64,000 nt of DNA, from assembly GCF_000955955.1 (NCBI RefSeq), contig NZ_JYJG01000084.1, forward strand, positions 1-64,000. Direction: 5' to 3'. A program made the position numbers and the translations under genes. Shown here piece by piece: positions 15,521 through 23,859 of this stretch (its first letter is position 1; every line of letters starts with the position of its first letter). This stretch comes from Lentzea aerocolonigenes (GTDB taxonomy: Bacteria > Actinomycetota > Actinomycetes > Mycobacteriales > Pseudonocardiaceae). The notes beneath the pieces were generated by a model. That model was not told the DNA's origin, did no database searches, and worked only from the letters and a program-made list of their open reading frames with translations.

Positions 15521-16744
15521 ATGAGGTCAGTGGACGAGCAGCTCGCTCGGGTGATCGCGGCCGCGGTGCGGCCCGCACCCGTGCGGGTGGCGATCTCGGA
15601 GTCGCAGGGCCTGCTCTGCGCCGAGGAGGTCGTGGCGGAACGCGCGTTGCCCGGCTTCGACCAGGCCGCCGTGGACGGCTACGCCGTGCGCAGCGTCGAC
15701 GTGTCCGGCGCGAACGCGAGCCCCGTGCAGCTACCGGTCGTGGGCGAGATCCCGGCCGGCTCCCGGCAGCCCCGCCGCCTGCAGCCCGGCCAGGCCGTGC
15801 GGGTCGCGACCGGTGCGCCGCTGCCCACGCTGGCCGACGCGGTCGTGCCGGTCGGCTACACCGACGGCCACCACGCCAAGGTGACGGTCAACCGCAGCGT
15901 GCCGTCCGCCGGGTTCGTCCGCCGCACCGGTGAGGACGTGCAGACGGGTGACGTCGCAGTGCGTCGTGGCGCGTCCATCGGTGCAGCTCAGGTGGGTCTG
16001 CTGGCCGCTGTCGGCCGCAACAAAGTGCTCGTCCACCCGCGTCCGCGAGTCTCCGTGATCTCGCTCGGCGAGGAGCTCGTCGACGTCGACCGCACGCCCG
16101 GCCAGGGGCAGGTCTACGACGTGAACTCGTACGCGCTGTCCGCCGCCGCCCGCGACGCGGGAGCCGAGGTCAGCCGGGTCGGCATCATGTCCGCCGACCC
16201 GCGCCGGCTGCGCGAGGTCGTCGAAGGCCGGCTGCTGCTCTCCGAGATCGTCGTCATCGCCGGTGGGGTGGGCGGCGCGATCGGTGACGAGGTCAAGGCG
16301 GCGCTGGCCGACCTCGGTGACATGGACGTCACCCGCATCGCCATGCACCCCGGCTCCGCGCAGGGCTTCGGGCGACTCGGCCCGGACGCCGTGCCGACGT
16401 TCCTGCTGCCGGCGAACCCGATGAGCGCTCTGGTCGTGTTCGAGGTGCTGGTCAGGCCGCTGATCAGGGCTGCGCTGGGCAAGAAGAACCCGTACCGCCG
16501 GGCCGTCAGCGCCCGGCTGCTGTCGCCGCTGCAGTCGACGAAGGGCCGGCGCGGCTTCCTGCGCGGGCAGCTGCTGCGCGACGCGGACAACGGCGAGTAC
16601 CTGGTGCAGCCGCTCGGCACGTCCGGTGCCCACCTGCTCGCCTCACTGGCCGAGGCCAACTGCCTCATCATGGTCGACGAGGACGTCACGGAGGTCTCGG
16701 TCGGCGAAGAGGTGCTGGTCAGCTTCCTAGCGCAGCGTGGATGA
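15521..16744 (+). CDS. glp: Gephyrin-like MoeA paralogue (probable divisome protein Glp)
   Basis: 407 aa. MoeA fold: N-terminal 'LPGFDQAAVDGYAVRSVDV', middle MoCF-binding domain and C-terminal domain IV. Several MoeA catalytic motifs are altered: the usual GDEL is 'SLGEELVDVD', the SGGVSVGDYD motif is 'AGGVGGAIGDEV', and PGNP is 'LPANPMSA'. In Corynebacterium a gephyrin-like protein, Glp, binds FtsZ and pairs with a membrane receptor GlpR; a GlpR-like gene is two genes downstream here. This suggests a role in division, with molybdenum insertion reduced or lost; that is inference. M. tuberculosis moeA1 is the syntenic gene. It overlaps rimJ by 4 bp. Confidence 0.8.
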   Translation: MRSVDEQLARVIAAAVRPAPVRVAISESQGLLCAEEVVAERALPGFDQAAVDGYAVRSVDVSGANASPVQLPVVGEIPAGSRQPRRLQPGQAVRVATGAPLPTLADAVVPVGYTDGHHAKVTVNRSVPSAGFVRRTGEDVQTGDVAVRRGASIGAAQVGLLAAVGRNKVLVHPRPRVSVISLGEELVDVDRTPGQGQVYDVNSYALSAAARDAGAEVSRVGIMSADPRRLREVVEGRLLLSEIVVIAGGVGGAIGDEVKAALADLGDMDVTRIAMHPGSAQGFGRLGPDAVPTFLLPANPMSALVVFEVLVRPLIRAALGKKNPYRRAVSARLLSPLQSTKGRRGFLRGQLLRDADNGEYLVQPLGTSGAHLLASLAEANCLIMVDEDVTEVSVGEEVLVSFLAQRG

Positions 16745-17394
16745 GCGTTTTCGCGGATCTCGGCAGGCACCCCGGCTGGCCCGCCCGGCTGGGGCCCATC
16801 GAGGTGCGTGCGGGAACCGTCGAACTGCGTGGTCCCCGGCTCTTCGACGGCTCGAAGTGGTCGCGCCAGCGCATCCGTGACCGCGACTACCTCGAACAAT
16901 GGGAGCCCACAGCCGCTGAGGGCTGGGAGGAGCGCAACGCGACGCTCTCCTGGCCCGCCCAGTGGTCGTCGCTGCGTGCGATGGCCCGGCGCGGCACCAC
17001 GCTGCCGTTCATGATCCTGGTCAACGGCGAGGTCGCCGGCCAGATCACCGTCGGCAACATCGTGCGCGGCTCGTTGCTCTCGGCCTGGATCGGCTACTGG
17101 GTAGCCGCTGATCGGGCGGGCGGCGGCGTCGCAACGGCGGCCGTGGCGTTGCTCACGGATCACGCCTTCCGCGACGCTGGTCTGCACCGGCTCGAAGCGA
17201 CTGTCCGTCCAGAGAACGCCGCCTCACTTCGCGTGCTGGCCAAATCCGGCTACCGCGAGGAAGGCCTCTTCAAGCGTTATCTGGATGTTGCCGGCCAGTG
17301 GCGTGACCACCTCTGCTTCGCGCTCACCTCCGAAGAAGTCCCGGATGGCCTAGTGCGCCGTTTGGTCGCACGCGGAGAGGCCCGTCTTCCCTGA
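16741..17394 (+). CDS. rimJ: RimJ/RimL-type N-acetyltransferase
   Basis: 217 aa GNAT. The coenzyme A loop region is 'ADRAGGGVATAAVALLTDHAF', followed by 'GLHRLEATVRPENAASLRVLAKSGYREEGLFKRYL', the RimJ/RimL signature. E. coli RimJ acetylates ribosomal protein S5; here the target is not certain. ATG 16741 overlaps the glp stop (ATGA), so it is co-translated. Order galU-moeA-rimJ is conserved with M. tuberculosis. Confidence 0.88.
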   Translation: MSVFADLGRHPGWPARLGPIEVRAGTVELRGPRLFDGSKWSRQRIRDRDYLEQWEPTAAEGWEERNATLSWPAQWSSLRAMARRGTTLPFMILVNGEVAGQITVGNIVRGSLLSAWIGYWVAADRAGGGVATAAVALLTDHAFRDAGLHRLEATVRPENAASLRVLAKSGYREEGLFKRYLDVAGQWRDHLCFALTSEEVPDGLVRRLVARGEARLP

Positions 17395-17549
17395 CGTTCG
17401 CGTCCGTTCGTCCTAATCGCTTCACCCAAAAGTGGGTGATACACCACACTTTGGTACGCACCGAGTTCGGCGAGCCTCCGACACAGGTGTGACTGTTGTG
17501 ACTAGCGTGGTGAAAGCACCACGCGTGGGCCGGGGGAGGTGAACGGGGA

Positions 17550-18266
17550 ATGCCGAGTTCGCTGATCATCGTTGCGCTGGTCGTGGCGTGGCTCGTGGTC
17601 CTCGTCCCCATGATGGCCCGCAAGCGCCAGGAGAGTGCGCGCAGCGTGGGGGAGGAGTACGACGCCATGCCAGACGCCGAGTACGACGACATCCACGACA
17701 TCGACGACGACTACTTCGACGAGGAGGAGTACGTCGAGCGCCCGTTCCGGCGCGGCCGCGGTGGCTACGACCCCGAGACCGCCGCCCTGGTGGCGCAGGC
17801 CAAGTACGCGTTCCGGCGCCGGGTCGTCGCGTTCCTGCTGTTCGCCGCCATCGCTTCCGGCGTCGTGGCAGGCGTGTTCTACCCGATGCTCTGGTACGGC
17901 CACGCGGGAGTCGACCTCCTGCTCGTGGGCTACCTGACCTACCTGCGCCGGCAGGTGCGGATCGAGGAGGAGATCCGCGCACGCCGGCTCGCCCGCCTGC
18001 AGCAGGTGCGCCGCCGCCGTGCGACGGGCCCGCAGGTGCAGCAGGCCGACGAGATTCCCGCGCCCGCGCCGGCTCCGGCCGTCGAGGAGATCGAGACCAC
18101 GCAGGTCGAGATCGTCGACGAGAGGCCGGCGCTGCCGCCGTTGCCGCGCTTCGAGTACCAGGTGCGTCCGGGCACGATCCCGGTCGACTCCGACGACGAG
18201 GACCCGGTGTTCGTCGAGTTAGAGGGACTGGAGTCGCTGCGGTACCGAGGTGCTGTGGGGGCCTAG
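17550..18266 (+). CDS. glpR: GlpR-like membrane protein (probable receptor of the gephyrin-like Glp)
   Basis: 238 aa. N-terminal membrane helix 'SSLIIVALVVAWLVVLVPMM' at residues 3-22, then a highly acidic stretch (EYDDIHDIDDDYFDEEEY), a second pair of hydrophobic segments (about 93-125), a basic coiled region, and a Pro/Glu-rich tail ending in an acidic segment. This layout and its place after galU-moeA-rimJ match the membrane protein Rv0996/GlpR; in Corynebacterium GlpR recruits gephyrin-like Glp to the septum. GGGGGAGG lies 11 nt before the ATG. The stop codon is part of a strong terminator hairpin. Role in division is inferred from synteny. Confidence 0.75.
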   Translation: MPSSLIIVALVVAWLVVLVPMMARKRQESARSVGEEYDAMPDAEYDDIHDIDDDYFDEEEYVERPFRRGRGGYDPETAALVAQAKYAFRRRVVAFLLFAAIASGVVAGVFYPMLWYGHAGVDLLLVGYLTYLRRQVRIEEEIRARRLARLQQVRRRRATGPQVQQADEIPAPAPAPAVEEIETTQVEIVDERPALPPLPRFEYQVRPGTIPVDSDDEDPVFVELEGLESLRYRGAVGA

Positions 18267-18294
18267 AGGGGGTGGTGAAAACACCCCCTCTAGG
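18262..18294 (+). terminator. 13-bp hairpin at the end of glpR
   Basis: CCTAGAGGGGGTG (18262-18274) and CACCCCCTCTAGG (18282-18294) pair perfectly; loop is GTGAAAA. The left arm contains the glpR TAG. No strong T tract follows. It separates the galU operon from tRNA-Ala. Confidence 0.8.
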
Positions 18295-18323
18295 ACTGCT
18301 ATAGTTCTCTCGTAACACCGCAA

Positions 18324-18396
18324 GGGGCTGTAGCACAGTTGGTAGCGCGTCTCGTTCGCATCGAGAAGGTCAGGGGTTCGATTCCCCTCAGCTCCA
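18324..18396 (+). tRNA. tRNA-Ala (anticodon CGC)
   Basis: 73 nt. Acceptor stem GGGGCTG/CAGCTCC with discriminator A, including the G3-U70 pair that marks alanine tRNAs. Anticodon stem TCTCG/CGAGA encloses the loop TTCGCAT, giving anticodon CGC, which reads GCG. T-arm AGGGG-TTCGATT-CCCCT. CCA is not encoded. Confidence 0.96.
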
Positions 18397-18454
18397 CAAA
18401 CACATTGCACGACTGCAAGGGCCTCGCTGTCCGTCGGCCTGAAACACTGTCGGC

Positions 18455-19048
18455 GTGAGCCAGGAAATCCGGCAGTCGTGCAATCGCATCGGGGCGTGGT
18501 TGCGGGCACACACCCGAGAAGAGCATCGGCCCAGGCCTGCCGCTGACCAGACGTCCGTCGACCGGGTCGAGCGTGACGTTGGTGTGGCGTTTCCGGCGGA
18601 CCTCGTGGCGCTTTGGCGGCAGGACGGGATCGACGCGGGCTGGTGGTTGCCGCCTGAATGCGGGTTCGCCCTGGAAGAGCCGGACGAGGCGCTGGCCACC
18701 TGGGCGATCCTCTTGCAGGTGGCCGAAGAGGAGGACCCCGACGATCCGATGTGGCCCGACCGGTTCACACCGGATCTGTTCCCGATCGCCATGAACAGCG
18801 GTGGGGACAGCCTGGTCGTCGACCTCCGGCCAGGAGAGCACCGCGGCGCCGTCCACTTCTGGGATCACGAGGAGTGGGGACTGGATGAGCCGTTGTGGCC
18901 CGGTGTGGGTGCGATGCTCGCCGACATCGCTGATGCCCTCGAAGCCGGAGGCCCCGCGCTGACGTGGCATGCGGCTCGCGGCGGACGGCAGCGGCCTTGT
19001 GCTCCGATCGTCAATCACCAGAACGAGTTCGAGGGATGGCAGTCCTGA
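18455..19048 (+). CDS. SMI1/KNR4 family protein
   Basis: 197 aa. Motifs 'VERDVGVAFPADLVALWRQDGI', 'FPIAMNSGGDSLVVDL' and 'GAVHFWDHEEW' are the classic SMI1/KNR4 (SUKH) core. In bacteria these proteins are frequently immunity proteins of polymorphic toxin systems, but stand-alone copies with other roles are common. No toxin gene is adjacent: a tRNA lies before it and a lipoprotein after. GTG 18455 gives the natural N-terminus; no clear ribosome site, perhaps leaderless. Confidence 0.85.
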   Translation: MSQEIRQSCNRIGAWLRAHTREEHRPRPAADQTSVDRVERDVGVAFPADLVALWRQDGIDAGWWLPPECGFALEEPDEALATWAILLQVAEEEDPDDPMWPDRFTPDLFPIAMNSGGDSLVVDLRPGEHRGAVHFWDHEEWGLDEPLWPGVGAMLADIADALEAGGPALTWHAARGGRQRPCAPIVNHQNEFEGWQS

Positions 19049-19224
19049 CCCGGAGGTCGGATGCGAACCACACGAAACGGTGACGCGCCTGCGCACACTC
19101 GGCGAACGCGAGAAGAAAACGGTTGTCTGAGGGAACCAGACCCAGTCCATTTCCCTCTTATCGATGCGCCGAGTCCACACGGCACGGTCGCGCCTCCTGT
19201 TCGCCCGCTGCAGAAAGCCGTTCC

Positions 19225-20211
19225 ATGCGCATCTCGCTCGCCGTGATCACCATCGCCCTGCTCGCCGCCGGTTGCGGCGGTTCCGGTCAGGAGAACAAGC
19301 CTGCCGCCGAGAACCAGCCGACCGAAACCTCGTCGTCGGCCTCGGACATGCCGAAGAACCTCCTCGTCGGCGACTGGAAGGAGAGCGCGGGTCAGTCGGA
19401 CAAGGTCCAGGAGACACTGTCCAAGGCGGGCTTCGACTGTTCCCGCGCCGACATGGACTACGTGGACCTGCGCATGTGCGTGAAGTCCGTGCCGCCGCCC
19501 AGCGCGGAGAAGGCGGGCTCCAGCATCCGGATGAAGTTCCTCGCCGACGGCAAGGGCACCGTTGTGCGCGCCGCGATCGACGGCGCCGACAAGGAAGGCT
19601 CGATGCGCAGCGCGGCGCTCAAGGCGTTGCTGCCCGAGCAGGACGTGGCCGTGGTGCAGGCGGGCGGTCAGACGCTCACCTGGGGCACCATGAAGGAGCA
19701 GCAGGACACCGTGCACCTCGTCGTCAAGGGCGGCGAACAGGCTGCGGACGTGCTGAACCCGATCAGCTTCAACACCACCAAGGAGCAGGCGCTGCCGAAG
19801 ATGCAGGCCGGCGGCTTCAAGTGCGAGTTCAAGGCGCCGATCGGCTCGACGCAGCAGACCAGCCTCGAGTGCAACATGTTCGGCGGCGGGTTCGAGGACA
19901 TCCAGCGCAGCGCGTCGCTGGCCGACGCGGGCAACGGGTTGAGCGCCATCACCATCAAGGCGTGGCAGGGCAAGACGACCGACCAGAACATCGCTGCGCT
20001 CAAGTCCATGGTCAAGCCCGCGTTCGAGGTGAGCGACGACCTGAAGGACATCAAGGCGTACGTGGAGAAGAACCTCGACGGCAAGGAGCACTCCGCCTAC
20101 GTCGGCAAGTTCATCGTGACGATCCAGATCTCCAAGAGCCTGATGCTCGGCGACTCGGCGGCGGTCAACGTGACGCACGAGACGAACGACTTCGGCGCAA
20201 CGAAGAAGTAG
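19225..20211 (+). CDS. Lipoprotein with duplicated cysteine-containing domain
   Basis: 328 aa. Signal peptide MRISLAVITIALLAAGC with lipobox LLAAGC (Cys17), then a Ser/Thr/Pro/Glu linker. The mature part seems to be two copies of one domain: 'KAGFDCSRADMDYVDLRMC' matches 'AGGFKCEFKAPIGSTQQTSLEC' in Cys spacing, and 'AALKALLPEQDVAVV' matches 'AALKSMVKPAFEVSD'. Each copy could form one disulfide. No known family recognised. ATG 19225 is chosen since the signal starts there; 34 upstream residues in frame look non-coding. It is followed after 78 bp by a second lipoprotein gene. Confidence 0.82.
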   Translation: MRISLAVITIALLAAGCGGSGQENKPAAENQPTETSSSASDMPKNLLVGDWKESAGQSDKVQETLSKAGFDCSRADMDYVDLRMCVKSVPPPSAEKAGSSIRMKFLADGKGTVVRAAIDGADKEGSMRSAALKALLPEQDVAVVQAGGQTLTWGTMKEQQDTVHLVVKGGEQAADVLNPISFNTTKEQALPKMQAGGFKCEFKAPIGSTQQTSLECNMFGGGFEDIQRSASLADAGNGLSAITIKAWQGKTTDQNIAALKSMVKPAFEVSDDLKDIKAYVEKNLDGKEHSAYVGKFIVTIQISKSLMLGDSAAVNVTHETNDFGATKK

Positions 20212-20289
20212 TCGCTCACCGGTTCTCTCCGTGTGGAGGTCCTGTGAAAACGGCTTCGGCGGAGACGTCGTCACGGATACCTTGTGCGC

Positions 20290-21030
20290 GTGAACAACCT
20301 TGGGGGATTCAAAGCGGTAGTCGTCGTGGCGGCGGTGGCACTTGCCGCCGTCAGCTGCTCGACTGGCGCACAACAGCAACCGGCCGCGCAGGAGAAGCAC
20401 TTCGACGTCACGGGTTTCGGCAAGCTCAAGCCGGGCATGTCCCGGCAGGACGCGCTCGCCACCGGTGACCTCGCGGCCACGGGTGCGGGCAAGTCAGGCA
20501 ACTGCGAGGACTTCCGGTACCAGGGCGCGCCGGCGCCGGACGCGGCCGAGCTGGCCGCGGACGCCGACGTTGAACAGAAGCTCTCGGCGGCGCAGAAGGC
20601 CGCGGACGACGCGGAAGCCGCCGTCGGTCCCGCACCGGGGGCGAACGCGGGCGCCGCGGACTACGCGGCCCACGCGGAGAAGCTCGCGGCGTCGGCGGAA
20701 CTGAGTGCCAAGGCGACCGAGCTGATCGCGGAGTCCACGCAGCGGATCGCCAAGCGGGCCGAGGCGCGTGAGGCCAACGGTGGCGTGTTGTTCGCCGGCG
20801 ACAAGATCCGGATGATCGTGCCGCCGCCGGGCGTCACGGCTGCCAACAACGTCGGCAAGGGTGCCACCATCGACCAGGTCAAGGCGGCCTACCCGAACGG
20901 CAAGGACGCGGACGACAAGGGCTACGACGTGCCGGTGCCGGACCAGCAGGGTGTCGTGCTGAGCTTCCACTTCACCGACGGCAAGCTCGACGTGTTCATG
21001 CTGTTCAACGGCGCGGCGAAGTGCAGTTGA
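20290..21030 (+). CDS. Lipoprotein, Ala-rich
   Basis: 246 aa. Signal 'GFKAVVVVAAVALAAVSC' with lipobox LAAVSC. The mature protein has 'FGKLKPGMSRQDALATGDL', a long Ala/Glu-rich helical segment (about residues 85-165) likely to form a coiled coil, and a C-terminal part with 'GATIDQVKAAYPNGKDADDKGYDVPVPDQQ', similar to BLIP/SmpA-like 'I..V...YG' domains. GTG 20290 lies 7 nt after the -10 hexamer TACCTT (20278-20283), predicting a leaderless mRNA; GTG 20284 adds two residues. Exported to the outer face of the membrane; function unknown. Confidence 0.78.
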   Translation: MNNLGGFKAVVVVAAVALAAVSCSTGAQQQPAAQEKHFDVTGFGKLKPGMSRQDALATGDLAATGAGKSGNCEDFRYQGAPAPDAAELAADADVEQKLSAAQKAADDAEAAVGPAPGANAGAADYAAHAEKLAASAELSAKATELIAESTQRIAKRAEAREANGGVLFAGDKIRMIVPPPGVTAANNVGKGATIDQVKAAYPNGKDADDKGYDVPVPDQQGVVLSFHFTDGKLDVFMLFNGAAKCS

Positions 21031-21042
21031 CCTGAGCGACCG

Positions 21043-21071
21043 GGGGCCGTCCACGTAATGTGGGCGGCCCC
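21043..21071 (+). terminator. Terminator hairpin after the 20290 lipoprotein gene
   Basis: GGGGCCGTCCAC (21043-21054) pairs with GTGGGCGGCCCC (21060-21071), 12 bp with one G-U pair and a 5-nt loop. Located 13 nt past the lipoprotein stop codon. Confidence 0.7.
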
Positions 21072-21122
21072 TTCGCCTATATACCGGCCGTAAGCCCGTT
21101 CGGCTCCCGAAAGGCTGTGCCC

Positions 21123-21512
21123 ATGAGCGACGCGCCGCAGGACAAGGTCACCGTCCTGTCCGCCGAAGCGCTTGCCCAGTTGAAGTCGTTCCCGCTGCAC
21201 GGCGACGAACGGCTGCTGAACAAGTTGCTGTGGAAGTCTCCCAACGGCGACACGATCGTCGGGCTCATCCAGATGGCACCGGGTGCGCGCGACGTCGGCC
21301 ACAACCACCCGTCGGCGACGCAGCACACGTGGGTCATCGACGGCACGGTCAGCATCGGTGGTGTCGAGGCGAGTGCGGGTTCGTACGCGTTCGTGCCGCC
21401 CGGTGTCGACCACGAGACCGTTGCCGGTGACGAGCCTGTCACGATGTTCTACATCTACCAGCCGTTCGCGCCCGAGCACGACCACGACCACCACGACCAG
21501 CACGACCACTGA
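21123..21512 (+). CDS. Cupin-domain protein with His-rich tail
   Basis: 129 aa. Single cupin barrel: motif 1 'GHNHPSATQHTWVIDGTVSIGG' supplies metal ligands and motif 2 'GSYAFVPPGVDHETVAG' the fourth His. The C-terminus 'APEHDHDHHDQHDH' is a His/Asp cluster that could bind extra metal. Related to ChrR-like/anti-sigma cupins, but there is no zinc anti-sigma motif. ATG 21123 is chosen as the natural start. No signal peptide, so cytoplasmic. Enzymatic or sensing role cannot be told. Confidence 0.85.
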   Translation: MSDAPQDKVTVLSAEALAQLKSFPLHGDERLLNKLLWKSPNGDTIVGLIQMAPGARDVGHNHPSATQHTWVIDGTVSIGGVEASAGSYAFVPPGVDHETVAGDEPVTMFYIYQPFAPEHDHDHHDQHDH

Positions 21513-21588
21513 GCTACGTCCAGCTGCGTAGCCGGGATACCGGTCGAGGCTGACGACCTGCCGGTGTGACCGGAGCACGCTTCGTCGC

Positions 21589-21936
21589 ATGAACAAGATT
21601 GCGGCGAACGTGACGGCGTCGGCGTTGCTGGTGGCGACGGCCGGTGTCGTGGTGCAGATCGTGTCAGGAGTGGACTTCCCGCCGGTACCGCCTGTTTTCT
21701 TCATCCAGCTGATACCGGCGGCGTTCGTCTACTTCGGACGGTGGAGGTGGGCGGCCGTGCTGGCGGCCGTCGCGGGCCTGTTCCTCATCGGCGGTTTGTT
21801 CGCGAGCGGGGAAGCCGGGCGTCTCGCCGACACCGGCCTGCCCGGTGGTGTGGGCGGCTCGATCGGGCTGTGGGTGCAGATGGTCGCGGTGGTCGTCGCG
21901 GCGGTGTCGGCGGTCGTGGCGCTGGTGCGGCGATGA
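21589..21936 (+). CDS. Small membrane protein
   Basis: 115 aa with four predicted membrane helices (about residues 8-27, 36-49, 53-73 and 88-112) and short loops. ATG 21589 begins MNKIAANVTASALLVATAG. No known family recognised. It stands alone between a cupin gene and the peroxidase pseudogene. Confidence 0.7.
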   Translation: MNKIAANVTASALLVATAGVVVQIVSGVDFPPVPPVFFIQLIPAAFVYFGRWRWAAVLAAVAGLFLIGGLFASGEAGRLADTGLPGGVGGSIGLWVQMVAVVVAAVSAVVALVRR

Positions 21937-22068
21937 TCGCGGTCTTCCGCGTCGTGCTCGGGTCTGTCGTCTTGCTGTCGAATCTTCTTTCACGGTCCCG
22001 ACAGGTCTCCCGATGACAACCCGTTCAGCGCACGAAAGGTGGACCGGTTCTCGCCATCATCGAATGCC

Positions 22069-23853
22069 ATGCGGTTTTTGCGTAGGTCAGTGGCATTGGT
22101 GGCGATCGGAGCGCTGCTCGGAAGTGGGGCGGCGCAAGCAGATGCGGGTTGGTTCGAAATCCAGGGTCTCGACGGGCGCGGCAACAACCGCGCCCATCCC
22201 GACTGGGGGACCGTGGGCGAGGCGTACTCCCGTCTCGCTCCCGCGAGATATGCGGACGGCGTCGGGCAACCGGTTGCCGGGCCGAACGCGCGGTGCGTCA
22301 GCAACAGGATCTTCGCGGACGGCAGGCAGAACTTCCTGTCCGACCGCGGTGTCAGCCAGTGGGCGCAGGTGTGGGCGCAGTTCATGGACCACACGTTCGG
22401 CTTGCGCGAGGACACCGCAACGGACGCCTCGATCCCGTGGGACAACGACGCGCCGATGGAGCACGTGCGCAACGACCTCGGCTCGATTCCCATGCGGCGC
22501 AGCGGTGTCGTGGACGGGGTGTCGCCGCACGAGCAGAAGAACATCGTCAGCTCCTACCTCGACGGATGAGCGATCTACGGCGGCACGCAGGAACGGCTGA
22601 ACTGGCTGCGGGACGGCGCGAAGTTGTTGCTGCCCAACAACATGTAGCCCAGGCGGCAGGCGCGCGGCGGCGACGGGACGGACGCGCCGGTCATGACCGG
22701 GCCGTTCGGGGCGATCAACACCGGCACCGGCGTCGTCGCGGGTGACATGCGGGCCAACGAGAACGCCACGATCACCGCGGTGCAGACGCTGTTCGCCCGT
22801 GAGCACAACAGGATCGTCGACAGGCTGCCCTCGCACCTGTCCGACAAGGAGAAGTTCCAGATCGCGCGCAAGGTCGTGAGCGCAGAGCAGCAGTGGATCA
22901 CCTACCACGAGTTCCTGCCCGCGATGGGCGTGCGACTGGCGCCGTACCGCGGTTACCGGCCGGACGTGCGGACCAGTCTCGCCAACGAGTTCGCGACCGT
23001 CGGCTACCGCTCGCACAGCATGGTGCGCGGTGACTTCAAGGTGGTCACCCAGCTCTCCCGCTACACCCAGCAGCAGCTGGACACGTTGCGCGCCAGGGGA
23101 ATGAGCATCACGATCACCGGCTCCCAGGTCGAGATCGGGATTCCGCCGCGCCTGCTGCCGTTCAACCCGGACCTGGTCGACCAGGTGCAGATCGGCCCGC
23201 TGCTGCAGAGCTTCGGCCTCCAGCCCGAGAACCGCAACGACGAGGTCGTGGACGAGGACACGTTGCGCAGCATCGTCTTCCTCATCCCCGGCTGCGTGCC
23301 GCGCTGCCTGACCGCGGTGATCGACGTGGCCGCGCTCGACGTCGAACGCGGCCGCGACCACGGCATCGCCGCCTACAACGACCTGCGCCGTACGTACGGA
23401 CTCGCACCGAAGCCCTCGTTCCGCGCGATCTCCGGCGAAACCACCGAGACCTTCCCTGCCGACCCCGAGCTCACGCCGGGCGACGAGATCAACGACCCGG
23501 ACAGCCTCGACTACGTGCGTCCGGGAGTCCGCCGCACCACCACAGCGGCGCGTCTCAAGGCCATCTACGGTGACGTTTCCGGGCTCGACGCGGTCGTCGG
23601 CATGATGGCCGAGCCGCGCCTGCCCGGAAGCGAGTTCGGCGAGCTCCAACACGCGATCTGGAAGCGGCAGTTCGAGGCCCTGCACGACGGCGACAGGTTC
23701 TTCTACGCCAACGACCCGGCCCTGCGCGTGATCAAGGCCCGCTACGGCATCGACTACCGCCGGCCGCTCGGCGACGTCATCGCCGCCAACACCGACATCC
23801 AGCGCGCTGACCTGGCGTACGACGTGTTCCGCGCTCACCCATCTGTGGGGTGA
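22069..23853 (+). pseudogene. Animal-type haem peroxidase, interrupted by two in-frame stops
   Basis: About 595 codons in one frame, with a signal peptide (MRFLRRSVALVAIGALL...AQA). The frame is broken by TGA at 22567-22569 and TAG at 22645-22647; there is no frameshift, because both halves share the same frame. Active-site features survive on both sides: distal His in 'WAQFMDHTFGL' before the stops, then 'RANENATITAVQTLFAREHNRI' and proximal His in 'GYRSHSMVRGDF', and 'DVERGRDHGIAAYNDLR'. The intact ancestor would have been a secreted peroxidase like those near bacterial peroxicins. A GTG/ATG restart at 22693 would give a 386-aa fragment lacking the distal His. Recent inactivation or assembly error are both possible. 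Confidence 0.88.
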
Positions 23854-23859
23854 AGTTCG

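Noticed and set aside
18324..18396. tRNA-Ala as an attachment site of an integrated island covering 18-30 kb
   Set aside because: No integrase, and no repeat of the tRNA 3' end was noticed downstream; accessory genes there lack other signs of an integrative element.
18455..19048. SMI1/KNR4 gene as part of a contact-dependent toxin-immunity locus
   Set aside because: No toxin, Rhs or secretion gene adjacent; neighbours are a tRNA and lipoprotein genes.
22567..22647. Selenocysteine or stop-codon readthrough in the peroxidase
   Set aside because: One stop is TGA and the other TAG, no SECIS-like element is seen, and haem peroxidases do not use selenocysteine.
22087..23838. A 583-codon antisense frame across the peroxidase pseudogene, which lacks the two stops
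   Set aside because: His/Arg/Val-rich composition typical of antisense GC frames; the peroxidase motifs are on the plus strand.
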